Assembly (NCBI GenBank): GCA_016630955.3 | Contig: CM049993.1 | Span: forward strand, 806,001 to 870,000 | Direction: 5' to 3' | From: Didymella arachidicola | Taxonomy: Eukaryota > Ascomycota > Dothideomycetes > Pleosporales > Didymellaceae | Length of the DNA stretch: 64,000 nt | Part shown: positions 22,425 through 32,937 of the stretch, one piece after another | Layout of the letters: each line of letters begins with the position of its first letter | Position numbering within the stretch: position 1 is the first letter of the stretch | The notes under the pieces: model-generated | Database searches by the model: none | What the model was told of the DNA's origin: nothing | The model's input: the letters and a program-made list of their open reading frames with translations, nothing else | Made by a program: the position numbers and the translations under genes

Positions 22425-23957
22425 GGGGGGAAATGAGCAAGATATAGCCTCGCCGCTTGATTAGCGATGGGTGGGGAGTGGGATACGAGCTTTCCTCCCG
22501 GACATCAAGGATGCCTTTATGGATACCGAGAAGAAAGCACAAGGGCTACGTTGAGACGCTCTTCCTGCGAAAGTCTCCCGCGTATCTCCGCCCCGCCTGT
22601 CTACATCCCACCCGGGCATTTCCATCAAGACCCAGGCCTAGACTGGAGAGATCAAGACAGCGAAGTATATATACACACACACACCATGCCTACTACGAAC
22701 AAGGAGACTCAGAAAAAGAGAAACGCATACCCCGTCCCATCCCCCAATACCACTTCCCCTCTTTCCATGAGCCACTCAACCATCCCTTCCCCCCTTCCTT
22801 CTACGCATGTCATCAAGGTATGAATATCACAAGGTGAGAACGAGCACCATCCACAAACGCAAACAGCGCATACCCATCTGCAACAGTGGGCTTGTCTGCC
22901 CGCCCCGCCCCGCTGCATTGCAGCCTGCAAGGCAAGTCGGATTGCGCCGGGTTCAATCGACGGTTGCGGATTCCTTCCTGGCCTGCGGGAAATACTATGC
23001 GCGTGAGGAATTGTCAATGTGAGGTGGATGGGATTAAGGGTGTTTGTGTACTGTGGTAGGGTGCATGGGTTTTGTAGGTGGGGCTTACTTGGTGTGGGAC
23101 TAGTGTGTTGGGATGTTTATGGCGCGTGGTTTGAGGAGTTGCCAAGTGGGTGGCTGGTTGGACGGGTCTGGTTATGCTCGACCATATAGTAAGATATTAT
23201 CACTATTCTATGTAGAAATTATATAGAACGTATAGTAAAGAAGCTTACTTTAAAGTTTTAGCTATTTTGCTCTAGTATTAGAAGAGATGCGCGGCCACGT
23301 GCAGGGATTATTTTGGTGAAGAGGTGGCCGAACACTATGTGTGGCCGAACTCCATACACAAGACCTGAGATTTCGGCCCGCACCCCTAGACGCTGTTCCC
23401 CACCTACCAAACTCATGGGACATATTACAGTATGCGATGCTGAGGAGTGTTCGAGGCTGGGGAGCTTACGAGTGTTCTTGCCTAATTCAAGGGTCTCGTG
23501 GTTCCTTAGGTGATGTTTCAATGTCCTCACATTTGGCCGATGTTCAGGCCGCGGTCTCGCATGGTTGTTTGTGTAGAATCGCGTTTAGCTGAAGACCGCT
23601 AGTACCATTCAAGGGAGTTGCTTAAACTAGCTCGCAGCTCCTTCATGGCATAGACACACTGTGTAGGAGTTTCTCAGTTGATCGAGATTTCTGGAGTAGC
23701 AGCCACCAAACTAAGCCACAGAATTATGAGGCCGTACACCGAGCATCCCCGTTTCGGGATATTTGAGGGAGCTGTCACCCCGCGAGTTTAAATGAGCAAT
23801 GAAACATCGGCGGAATTCACCTCCCTCTTATCCACAAATCACGACAGCCGACACAGCACCATTGTGCTCCGGAGCTCACAGCAATCGATCCCAAAAGATT
23901 ATTTAAGCTTTCGCCCAGCCGCTGCCGAGACATGTCCCTGCATATTTCCCCAGAATC
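22425..23957. other. Intergenic, 1.5 kb, with an AT-rich patch
   Basis: Contents are the 3' flank of VPS39, a short TA/CA microsatellite at about 22666-22684, an AT-rich patch at about 23186-23283 unlike its surroundings, and the GH28 promoter. No convincing gene was seen; frames of about 60-190 codons are motif-free. The last 100 bp include ATTATTTAAG at about 23897, a weak TATA candidate. Confidence 0.4.
23186..23283. other. AT-rich patch
   Basis: About 100 bp of roughly 70-75% A+T is flanked by GC-balanced DNA. It could be a scrap of a decayed, RIP-mutated repeat or simply promoter-distal AT sequence. No terminal repeats or coding remnants were visible. Confidence 0.4.
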
Positions 23958-25299
23958 ATGGTTCGCACTACATTGCTTGCAGCAGCCCTTGCAGGTGCCA
24001 GCTACGCCGCCGTCTGTCAGGTTGCGGGCGGAACCAGCGACGACTCTGCAGCCATCAAAGCTGCGCTGAAGGCGTGCAACAATGGCGGTACCGTTGTGCT
24101 CGACAAGACGTACACGATTGGCTCGCTTCTGCAGACGACGGATCTCTCCAATATCGCTATCGAATTGAGCGGAACCGTCAAGCTCTCGGCAGATATCAAC
24201 TACTGGGCTTCGAATGGCTTTCAGCTGAACTATCAGAAGGCCTACACGGCGTGGACTATTGGTGGGAGCAACATCCACATCTACGGTGGAGGAACTTACT
24301 CTGGAAGCGGTGATACTTGGTACAGTGTATGTAGCCTCAGGAGGCTCAAAACTGAGTTGAAGCTGGAAGCTCACTGACATTGCTTAGGCTGGAAAGACTG
24401 GGCCAATTCCGTGGGTCATCTACAACGCTCAGAATGTGCTCATCGAGAACATCAAGCAAACCCAGAGTCCATTCTGGCACAACCTGATCTACGGATCCAA
24501 GAATGTGACTTTCGACCACATCGATATCCACTCCATCCAATCAAGCGGCAAGCAGGCGCAGAACACTGATGGATGGGACATCTACCGCAGCGACACCGTC
24601 CACATCACAAACAGCAACATCATCAACGGCGACGACTGCGTGAGCTTCAAGCCCAACACCACCAACGTGCTCGTCCAGAGCCTGTACTGCCAGGGCTCGC
24701 ACGGCATCTCCGTCGGCTCTCTCGGCCAATACGCCGGCGTGCAAGACATCATCGCCAACATCCTCGTCAAGAACGTAACCATGGTCAACGCCGAAAACGG
24801 CGCCCGCATCAAAGCTTTCGGCGGCAGTCCCAGCGCAACCTCCACCACCGGCGGAGGCAACGGCTACGTCAAAAACATCACCTTTCAGGACTTCACCGTC
24901 AAGAACGTCGCACTCCCCGTCGTCATCGACCAGTGCTACGAGACCTCAGCCTCAACCTGCTCCAGCTACCCGTCCAAAGTCACAATCAGCGACGTCCACT
25001 ACATCAACGTGACTGGCACGGGGAGCAAGAGCAAGGAAGTCGTTAGTCTGGTGTGCAGCGCCGTGTGTGAGAATATTACGGCGACGGGGACTAAGCTTGT
25101 GGGCTCGAGCGGCAGCGCGCAGTATTTTTGCCAGAATATCGCGAGTACGGCTAGTTTGGACTTTCCGTGCTCGGCGACGGGTGCGTCGACAGGTGCCACT
25201 AGTGCTGCGAAGACAAAGGGTAGTACTTCCACGAAGGCGAAGACGTCGACGTTGAAGAAGTCGAAAGTCGCGGCTGTAAAGGCTCGGGCGACGTTGTGA
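23958..25299 (+). CDS. Secreted GH28 polygalacturonase (exo-type)
   Basis: Exons 23958-24326 and 24388-25299 flank a 61-nt intron (GTATGT..TTAG) and give 426 aa. A signal peptide covers residues 1-17 or so. All four GH28 signatures are present: NTDGWD (182-187), GDDC (204-207), GSHGISVGS (226-234, catalytic-site His228) and RIK (263-265). SVGSLGQY after the His motif is typical of fungal exo-polygalacturonases. These hydrolyse homogalacturonan outside the cell. About 40 residues of Ser/Thr/Lys/Ala-rich tail follow the catalytic domain, longer than usual for the family. It is followed on the same strand by a pectate lyase. Subtype (exo versus xylogalacturonan hydrolase) is inferred. Confidence 0.93.
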
Positions 25300-26183
25300 G
25301 AATAGGGTTGGGGCTGTGCTTTTTGGATCGAGTCTTTCTCCGTAGAAAATGTGGGTGTAGATATCGGACGTTTTGAGTGCTCAAGTAAACAAGTTTCACT
25401 GTTCGATACGTCTTCCGCCGACTAAACTCCATCGAGTGATCACGTCCTCTCCTGGCTGAATGGGGGAGCACGATGTTGCTCGGGACCATTTGTTGTCAGT
25501 GATCAATCAATCATGCCTTGATCATTGGAAAGACGACATTTGCCCTTGACCGCTACTGTGGTTGATGCTACAGACCCTGGGTGTGAGAATAACACCCCCC
25601 TGGTTCATCCGTCAAAGCAAACAAACGCAAGGCTTGCGTGCTCAATCCCCCCCGGCATTGTTCAGCAGGCGAACCACTGTTTGTTTCGCGGGCGCACTGT
25701 TTAGAGTCCCGGAGAATCTTCTGATTGGTCACATGTGCAATTTTATTGACATGCAATCTATCTGAATGTACCCCGTATTGGATAGATCATGTTTCAGGAC
25801 TACCGAGTCACGGAACCAAGGTCACCGGCGAGCATCCGGCAACTCCAACATGAATATGTGCAACGCATCAAACGGAGGAGATGATGCAGGGCAGCTCTAG
25901 GCAGGTGTCTATGCGTTTGCGCCATCGTGGATTTGGCTTACGACATGGCATGTGTGGGTTCTGTTGCCCATTCGCGGAACCTGCGTGTGGGTGGGAAATT
26001 CGAAGGACCGACCTGGCGTCTGCTTCATCAATTCACGGAAGATCTGACTCTTGTCCATGACAAGCATCGCCAAGGGTGCTTGAATCATGCTTCACCGTGG
26101 CCTCAGAGTGCTTGCCTATAAAGCCAAGCTTCTGCGCGGGCCTTGGAGGGCATCCAACACCGGTCATCTTACAATCATCCACA
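25300..26183. other. Intergenic between the pectinases
   Basis: This is the GH28 3' flank and the PL1 promoter. A short 67-codon frame with no motif was ignored. It is the natural place for shared pectin-responsive or carbon-catabolite sites, but I did not identify a specific one. Confidence 0.4.
26117..26123 (+). promoter_or_regulatory. TATA box of pectate lyase gene
   Basis: TATAAAG lies 61-67 bp before the start ATG at 26184, a normal distance for a strongly induced fungal gene. Confidence 0.55.
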
Positions 26184-27178
26184 ATGAAGACTTCCATCGC
26201 CGCAGGCCTCACTCTCCTCACATCCTTCGCTGCTGCTCAGCAAGGTAGCCCTATCGGGTATGCTTCTCAGAACGGTGGTACCACTGGAGGCAAGGGCGGC
26301 GCAACAGTCACAGTCGCGTCCCTGCCGGAGTTCACTGCCGCGGTAGGGAAGAAGACAGACACAACCGCCAAGGTCATATACATTAAGGGTGCCATCACTG
26401 GCGCCGCAAAAGTCAACATCGGCTCCAATAAGTCCATCGTCGGTCTTGACTCCACATCATCTCTTGCCGGTATCGGGCTCTACGTCGACAATTCCAAGAA
26501 CGTCATCATCCAGAACCTGAAGATCTCAAAGGTGTTGGCAGCGAACGGCGACGCGATCGGTATCCAAGCGTCCACCAACGTCTGGGTAGACCATGTCGAT
26601 GTTTCATCCGACATCGCCCACGGCAAGGACTACTACGATGGCCTTCTCGACGTCTCGCACGCCTCCGATTGGGTCACCATCTCCAACAGCTACATCCACG
26701 ACCACTTCAAGGCGTCTCTCGTGGGACACTCGGACACCAACGGTGCCCAGGACACCGGCCATCTGCACGTGACGTACGCAAACAACTACTGGAACAACGT
26801 CAGCTCTCGCACGCCCTCCATCCGGTTCGGCACCGGCCACATCATCAACAGTAAGCCCCTCGCCTCGCGATCCCTGCTCTTGCTAACCCTCCTTGCCCAG
26901 GCTATTACAACGGCATCTTCACAAACGGCATCGACACGCGCGAGGGCGCCCAGATCCTCGTCGAGAGCACCGTCTTCGAGAACACGGCAGAGGACATCGG
27001 CTTCTACGATGGCAAGGTCACCGGCTACGCGATTGCGAATGATGTCAGCCTTGGCTCGGGGAATAACACCGCGCCCAAGGGAACACTGACCAAGGTGCCG
27101 TACGAGTACACGAAGCTGGGCAGTGCTAGTGTCAAGGCTTCGGTCCAGGCGAATGCTGGCAACAAGCTGAAGTTCTGA
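26184..27178 (+). CDS. Secreted pectate lyase, PL1 family
   Basis: Exons 26184-26850 and 26901-27178 flank a 50-nt intron (GTAAGC, TGCTAAC branch site, CAG) and give 314 aa. The start at 26184 opens a signal peptide (MKTSIAAGLTLLTSFAAA); an upstream in-frame ATG at 26076 would hide it. The parallel beta-helix motifs of PL1 are present: VWVDHVD (133-139), YDGLLDVSHASDWVTISN with Ca-binding Asp residues (151-168), HDHFKASLVGHSD, and RTPSIRFG (209-216) with the catalytic-arginine region. The enzyme cleaves de-esterified homogalacturonan by Ca-dependent beta-elimination outside the cell. It complements the GH28 upstream. A transposon lies only 85 bp past the stop, so its 3' UTR may end in or near that element. 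Confidence 0.93.
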
Positions 27179-27263
27179 ACGGGCTGATGGAGTTATGATG
27201 GGTTGTCAGGTGGGAAGTGGAAGAGCGAGCACAAGAAAGCCGAGGCTTGCCTGGTTGGGCCTA

Positions 27264-27307
27264 CCGAGTCCGTGCGCGTGACGCCCACCATCGCGTAACG
27301 CCCCGCT
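27264..27307 (+). repeat. Left terminal inverted repeat (44 bp)
   Basis: It begins CCGAGTCCGTGCGCGTGACG and is an exact reverse complement of 29320-29363. The match stops at 27308 (A against the complement of C). Confidence 0.97.
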
Positions 27308-27351
27308 AAGCAAATCGCACCCCATCTTCAACACCCCATAGCTCAGTCAAT

Positions 27352-29211
27352 ATGGACTCAATTCAAGAAGCGGCTACAGAATTCGATTTGCGCAATCATA
27401 AAGAACAACTTTCATACACAAAGTTTGCTAAAGCAAAGGGAGTTGATCGGTCTACGTTAGCGCGGAGGCACAAAGGGGTTTCAACTTCTAGGGAGGTCAA
27501 AGCAGTTAACCAACGGAAACTCAACAACACTGAAGAACAAGAGCTTATTAAGCTTATTAATAAGCTTACTGAGGACGGATTCCCTCCTAACAGGCTTCAA
27601 ATCCGAAATTACGCGTCTAAAGTAGCTGGTAGCAGCGTCTCTGATAGCTGGGTTACTCGCTTCCTCCACCGTCACACAGCTGAACTGGTCACCAAATGGG
27701 CAACAGGGAAGGATCGCAATCGCCACCAAGCTGACTCAGGGGCTTCTTTTGAGGCCTACTTCACACTTCTACACAGCAAGATAGCTGAGTACAGCATTGA
27801 GCCTCAGCACATGTACAATATGGATGAGAAGGGCTTCATGATCGGGGTACTTGAACGTGCAAAACGAGTGTTCTCCCGGCCACTGTGGGACAGCAAGCAA
27901 GTCAGAGGTACTCTCCAAGACGGCTCACGGGAGTGGATCACGCTTATTGCTTGCATAAGTGCCTCAGGGGAAGCCCTGCCAGCAAGCCTCATATACCCAG
28001 CAGCCAATCAAGCTATATACTCAGGCTGGGTGGAGGATATCAAGCCAGGGGAACACTCAGTCTTTGTCAGCTCATCTAGTACAGGCTGGAGCAACAACGA
28101 GATAGCTCTTGCCTGGCTTGAACAGGTGTTCGATCGCGCTACTAAGGCCACAGCACGGAGAAAGTATCGTCTTTTGATACTTGACGGCCACGGGAGCCAC
28201 GTTACCCCTGACTTTATTGAGTACGCCAACCAACGCAAGATACTCGTGATGATCCTTCCCCCTCACTCAACACACAGGCTCCAGCCACTGGACGTTTGCC
28301 TGTTCTCACCTCTGGCACGAGCATACTCAAATGAGCTTACGCAGTTCCTCCAAAGCAGTCAGGGGACCTCTCCAGTCACTAAATCAAACTTCTTACACCT
28401 GTTCTGGGCGGCGTGGCAGAGCTCATTTCAGGAGTCAACAATCGTCAACTCCTTTGCAGCCACAGGGATATGGCCCCCTGACGCCTCTGCTGTACTCAAA
28501 CAAGTCAACAACACTTATACAGACAAAGAAGAACAATCAGGAGCTCTTAGACCAACAGACTGGAGGCGTATAAGGCAGGTACTTAAGGATCATGTGAAGG
28601 AACCTGACAGTGAGGCAGTGCGGGAGCTGACAGGGGCAATTCACTCTCTTACTGCCCAGGTTGAGCTGCTTACTGAGCAGAACAAAGGCCTGCAGGAGTC
28701 TCTTGCACACAGGAAGAAGCACAATAAGAAGAGTAAGCCCCTGAGTCTCCAACAGCGGAAGGAGTACCAAAGTCAACCTGTATTTTGGTCTCCTCGGAAG
28801 GTCAGAGAGGCACACTATCGTCGGAAGATCAATGAGCAAGAACAGGAGGAGCAGCATCTTCAAAAGCTACGTCAGAAGCAAGAGCAAGTAGCAATTAAGC
28901 TTCAGAGAGCAAGAGAGGCTCAGGAGAAGCGTACAGAGCGTGAGAGAGCTAAGGAGGTGAGGGTGCAGGAGAAGGCTAAGAAGGCAGCTGAAGCGCAGCG
29001 TCAAAGGGACGCTCGTCAAGCTACTACTGCTATCCAATTATCCCAAAAGGGTAAGCGTAAAGCCTTAAAAGCTACCTCAGGTAGCAATAAGCGTCAGAAA
29101 CAAGCTGGTGATGCTGGTGGTGCGAAAGAAGCCCCTGAGGCACCCTCAGCTCCTCCACCAGTCACTACTCGCCGCGGACGCAACGTTAGGCTTCCAAGTA
29201 AATACAAGTAG
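27352..29211 (+). CDS. Fot1/pogo-type DDE transposase
   Basis: A single 619-codon exon. An N-terminal HTH_psq-like segment (residues 10-45, YTKFAKAKGVDRSTLARR) and a CENP-B-type HTH (about 58-115) precede the DDE_1 catalytic domain. Catalytic Asp residues are visible: D158 in YNMDEKGF, D278 in LILDGHGSH and D314 in RLQPLDVCLF, a DD35D spacing. The C-terminal 200 residues are Lys/Glu/Gln-rich coiled coil ending in a basic GRNVRLPSKYK. The enzyme cuts and pastes the element by binding its terminal repeats. There is no internal stop or frameshift. Codon use is more AT-rich than in neighbouring host genes (an 18-bp palindrome at 27550-27567 is one sign), consistent with an element of separate origin. 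Confidence 0.95.
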   Translation: MDSIQEAATEFDLRNHKEQLSYTKFAKAKGVDRSTLARRHKGVSTSREVKAVNQRKLNNTEEQELIKLINKLTEDGFPPNRLQIRNYASKVAGSSVSDSWVTRFLHRHTAELVTKWATGKDRNRHQADSGASFEAYFTLLHSKIAEYSIEPQHMYNMDEKGFMIGVLERAKRVFSRPLWDSKQVRGTLQDGSREWITLIACISASGEALPASLIYPAANQAIYSGWVEDIKPGEHSVFVSSSSTGWSNNEIALAWLEQVFDRATKATARRKYRLLILDGHGSHVTPDFIEYANQRKILVMILPPHSTHRLQPLDVCLFSPLARAYSNELTQFLQSSQGTSPVTKSNFLHLFWAAWQSSFQESTIVNSFAATGIWPPDASAVLKQVNNTYTDKEEQSGALRPTDWRRIRQVLKDHVKEPDSEAVRELTGAIHSLTAQVELLTEQNKGLQESLAHRKKHNKKSKPLSLQQRKEYQSQPVFWSPRKVREAHYRRKINEQEQEEQHLQKLRQKQEQVAIKLQRAREAQEKRTERERAKEVRVQEKAKKAAEAQRQRDARQATTAIQLSQKGKRKALKATSGSNKRQKQAGDAGGAKEAPEAPSAPPPVTTRRGRNVRLPSKYK

Positions 29212-29319
29212 CACAAGTAGTTCACATAGGTCTATTTACTACTCTACTACAATATTATACAATATTTGCTGTTGTTGGTGGCTCAGTAACCTTATTTTTC
29301 AACAAGTCGATAGGATCTC

Positions 29320-29363
29320 AGCGGGGCGTTACGCGATGGTGGGCGTCACGCGCACGGACTCGG
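29320..29363 (-). repeat. Right terminal inverted repeat (44 bp)
   Basis: Exact reverse complement of 27264-27307, followed by TA at 29364-29365. Confidence 0.97.
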
Positions 29364-29459
29364 TAGTTCTATCGGTGTACACTCTCACTGCTTCGATAGC
29401 TCATCAATTATCATGCCCTCGATCGATATCTACCTTCGTTCAACTCACACTTTCGTTCT

Positions 29460-30838
29460 CATGACCACTTTCACGTGGGCTCTTCTGTGTCTGGGTTCAA
29501 CATGTGTCTTTGCCGTGAGTACTCAATGTTGGGGCTTCGATGGAGGTTGGTCTCACTGCTGGAGGGCCTCGTCTACGGGTTTCTGTTTGTACTCTCTAGT
29601 ACCCTGGCGTGTGTAGCGAGTGTACAATATATGGCGTGCATTTGTCCGATCTCGGGTGCCCAATACCACTGGCCGTACATGTTTGCGCCTCGAGGACGCG
29701 AGGTTTTTCTGTCCTTGATGCAAGGCGAGGGAGCTATATCAAGCCAAGGGTGTCAGTGTTGACGCTGAAGCAGGATGGACAACCTTACTCGCAAGGCAGA
29801 CGACCATCACGTCCTTGATCTTCTTGGTGGCTGGTCAACTCCAAGGAACCATTTTCTTCTCACGAATTCGGCCTACGTACCAGAGCGTTGGCATACTGCG
29901 CTCGTTATGTGGCTTGTTGTGCTTGTGTTGTGGGTCCAGGACGTTCACAGGCTTCATCAATGAGACTGGCTGGGACAATAATCCTGTCGCATGATTCATT
30001 GGCCTGCTACCAAGTATCTGGTGTGTCGTTGGTATGTAGCCACCTCAGTGAAGCGACCTCGAACTCCGCCCCCTCCATACTCAAGGTCATTCTTTACATA
30101 GTCGTCATCAACGGCACTCTGGCGTTCTTGTTCGTGTTGATTTCACTTTTGCAATATCCAACATCTCCGATGTACGTGGTACACCGACTGGCTACCCCCC
30201 TGATAGAGATCGTATACCAGGCCGCTCGATCGAATGCGGCTACTACGACTCTCTACTCGTTCATGCATGCGATCACCATAGCTGCTACGTTCGGCATCCT
30301 CGCATCCGTGTCACGCATGACATGGGCATTCGCTCGCGACGATGGTCTGCCCTTCTCGATGTACCTGAAGCATGTTGACCCGACTCACAAGGTCCCCACG
30401 AGACCCATCACACTAGTATTTATCATCGTTGTCTCTCTCGTCGATCAACATCGGCTCGTAGAACGCACTCTCAGCGACCCTGTCTCTCAGTACAATCGCT
30501 CTATACGTGTGGCATATTATTGCTATTACATGCCTCATCTCTCTGCGACCCAGGGTCCCGGTCGTTGTTTACAACGCAACTGCAGGGCACACAGACGTGA
30601 CTGGAGAGCGGTTATTGTTTGGTCATTGAATATGGGTCGGTGGGGTATTGCCGTGAATTTTTACGCTGTTTGCTATGCCATTCTGTCAGTTCCTTTCATG
30701 GCACTACCGACAAGCTTGCCGCTGACTCGCATGACTATGAACCATGCAGGGCGTATGTTTTGTGGCGTCATTCTGTTTGCTGTCATAAATGGGTTGTTAC
30801 AGGGAAGAGGAGGTTCAGCAGTCCCAGAAGAGATCGGT
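29460..30838 (+). pseudogene. Decayed amino-acid/GABA/choline permease (APC family)
   Basis: Recognisable permease pieces occur in order but in different frames. GLVYGFLFVLSSTLA and CPISGAQYHWPYMFAPR are near 29570-29690. GWTTLLARQTTITSLIFLVAG is near 29773 in another frame. SAYVPERWHTALVMWL near 29870 is back in the first frame. Beyond about 30080 a third frame holds LKVILYIVVINGTLAFLF, TWAFARDDGLPFSMYLKHVD and PTRPITLVF. Near 30440 INIGS is followed by TAG in yet another frame. Near 30700 PFMALPTSLPLTRMTMNHAG closes the remnant. At least three frameshifts and two stops rule out a working transporter. Short introns explain none of the changes as a set. The family normally has about 12 membrane spans and about 500 aa. 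Confidence 0.8.
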
Positions 30839-31054
30839 AGATATTGAGTTTGATAGGGCACTGGCTGGAGGCAGTCATTCATCGAAGTGCGGAGCAAGCA
30901 GTCTTCTTTCACTTGTGCCTCGCGACGTGCGCTTCAAAAACGTATGCGCGACCGCCGTGCTTTCCTTCCACTTTCAACCACCGACCTCCAACTCTGAGGG
31001 TATTACACAACCTCCCTAACACTTTGCAGCAGATACACGCCTAGGCACGTCAGC

Positions 31055-31477
31055 ATGGACGCCACAGACCCTGCAACCGACGCGGCAGACGCCTTCATCA
31101 AGACCATCCGCGAGAACGATACCATGGCACCAGACTTCGTCGATAAGCTTTTCCGAGTAGTCCACGACTTAACAGGCTGCACTCGCAACGAGCTACCGGA
31201 CATTTCCATCAGAGCGATGGCCCAAGCTCACAAGGACAACACGAAGGGCACCAAGATCTGGATCAAGCTCGTCCTAGCAGCGAAGGAAATGATTGAGAAG
31301 CTAACGATGGAGAATGCTGAGTTGAGAAAGGAGAATGCTGTGGAGAGAAAGGAGATCGCTGTGTTGAGCAAGGAGAATCAAGCGCTCAAGAAGAAAGTCC
31401 AGGAGTCAGAGCTCTGGTTGGAAGACGGTGAAGACTCTGAAGAGTGGGTTGATGTGTCTGTTGAACACGTGGATTGA
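31055..31477 (+). CDS. Small hypothetical coiled-coil protein
   Basis: A single 140-codon exon starting at an ATG with a reasonable context (GTCAGCATGG). I do not recognise the family. Residues 1-75 look like a small helical domain. Residues 80-125 are a charged coiled coil with repeated (E/R)KEN units (ENAELRKENAVERKEIAVL). The tail is acidic. There is no signal peptide or membrane span. The leader contains CTAAC...TTTGCAG at about 31015-31030, which may be the acceptor of a 5'-UTR intron. It may be a lineage-specific gene next to the permease remnant; expression evidence would decide. Confidence 0.55.
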   Translation: MDATDPATDAADAFIKTIRENDTMAPDFVDKLFRVVHDLTGCTRNELPDISIRAMAQAHKDNTKGTKIWIKLVLAAKEMIEKLTMENAELRKENAVERKEIAVLSKENQALKKKVQESELWLEDGEDSEEWVDVSVEHVD

Positions 31478-32214
31478 ACAGAACTCGACGCAGAAGTGGT
31501 CGCGTCCGCAGTACGACTGCACCGAGATACTGTGATAATGTCTTGATGACAATAGCAAATCAAATGTAGTCAACAGGGAGACTGTATATGCTAGCATAAT
31601 CCAAGGGTTGCCTTTGCGGCTTTGCCTACCTCTCATTCGTCTATGCTTCATGGCTTCGATCTTGGTTGTGACCTGCGATTCCTGCGACTACCAGCCAGGC
31701 TAAGCACGATAGACCAAATTTGATTACTATAACGATAGCAACGGATGGCCGTCTGTATTGGCCGTGAGCTAGTTGTGTGTCCACGGGGAAGTTGGTGGGG
31801 CTCGCACAGACCAGCACCAAGACCTCGCTTATGGGTAGCGCCTTCCGCACAGTAGGGCGCTGTTCGACCTCGCGCACGAAATTGACTTTTCGACCTCGAC
31901 AAGCCGACTAACCCAACAGACGACCCCAAAGGTACGCTTCACACCACCGAATTCCACGAAGTACCAGAGCCCAACAGCATTGCAATCTCGAGACCATCCT
32001 GCGAACACACGCTTCGATCTGCACACCGCTCAGCAACGTACCGGCGCACGCGATACAAGCAATCGTTATTGTCTCATACGTTTCCAAGCCGAGACAGCAA
32101 CGCAGGCAGAAGATTCGCATTGGATATCTCGAGACAATTGCTGCGGCTCTAGTACAAGATCAGGAGAATAACGGCTAACAGATTGTGAACAGCAGTCTTC
32201 TGTAATCTGCAAAC
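31478..32214. other. Intergenic with RPS8 promoter
   Basis: About 740 bp with overlapping short frames on both strands and no motif. The right half must contain the ribosomal-protein gene promoter and leader. No RNA genes or repeats were identified. Confidence 0.4.
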
Positions 32215-32937
32215 ATGGGGTATCTATGCACGCCCAAATCTTCTTGCAACCCCAAGGCTGACGTCTCCCAGTATCTCTCGCGACTCTCGCCACAAGCGCT
32301 CCGCTTCCGGTGCGAAGCGCGCATACTACCGCAAGAAGAGGTAAGCAAGCTTCTTGCATAAACCGATCGCATCTCAAGTCATGTTTTCTAACATGGCTTC
32401 AGGGCTTTCGAGAAGGGCCGCCAGCCTGCCAACACCCGTATTGGCTCCAAGCGTGTCCACCTCGTCCGCACCCGTGGCGGCAACCGCAAGTTCCGCGCCC
32501 TCCGTCTCGATGCCGGTAACTTCTCCTGGGGTTCCGAGGGCATCGCCAAGAAGACCCGTGTCATCGGTGTCGTCTACCACCCCTCCAACAACGAGCTCGT
32601 CCGTACCAACACCCTGACCCGCTCCGCCGTTGTTCAGATCGATGCCGCTCCCTTCAGGCAGTGGTACGAGGCCCACTACGGCCAGTCCCTTGGCCGCAGA
32701 AGGCAGGCCAAGTCTGGCGAGAAGGCCGAGGACGTCAAGAAGTCCAACTCCGTTGCCAAGAAGCAGTCTGAGCGCCTCTCTGGCTCCGGCAAGGTCGACT
32801 CCGCCGTCGAGAAGCAGTTCGAGGCTGGTCGTCTGTACGCTGTCGTCTCTTCCCGCCCTGGTCAGTCCGGTCGCTGCGACGGTTACGTCCTCGAGGGTGA
32901 GGAGCTCGCTTTCTACCAGCGTCTCCTCAGGAAGTAA
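32215..32937 (+). CDS. RPS8: 40S ribosomal protein S8 (eS8)
   Basis: Three exons (32215-32219, 32272-32340, 32403-32937) give 202 aa. The first coding exon is only ATGGG; the 52-nt and 62-nt introns have GTATCT and GTAAGC donors. The spliced N-terminus MGISRDSRHKRSATGAKR and the following RVHLVRTRGGNRKFRALRLD are the eS8 signature. Length is as in yeast (200 aa). It is a structural protein of the small subunit. The codons are strongly biased towards C at third positions (for example AAG, CTC, GTC), as in highly expressed genes. The gene is complete. Confidence 0.97.

Larger units (their letters stand above)
27264..29363 (+). mobile_element. Complete Tc1/mariner superfamily Fot1/pogo-like DNA transposon
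   Basis: This 2100-bp element is bounded by perfect 44-bp terminal inverted repeats and flanked on both sides by TA (27262-27263 and 29364-29365), the target-site duplication of Tc1/mariner elements. It contains one uninterrupted transposase gene. Perfect TIRs and an intact ORF indicate recent insertion and no visible RIP damage. Confidence 0.96.

Noticed and set aside
26076..26183. Upstream ATG for the pectate lyase
   Set aside because: It would add 36 residues ahead of a good signal peptide and would place translation start upstream of the TATA box at 26117.
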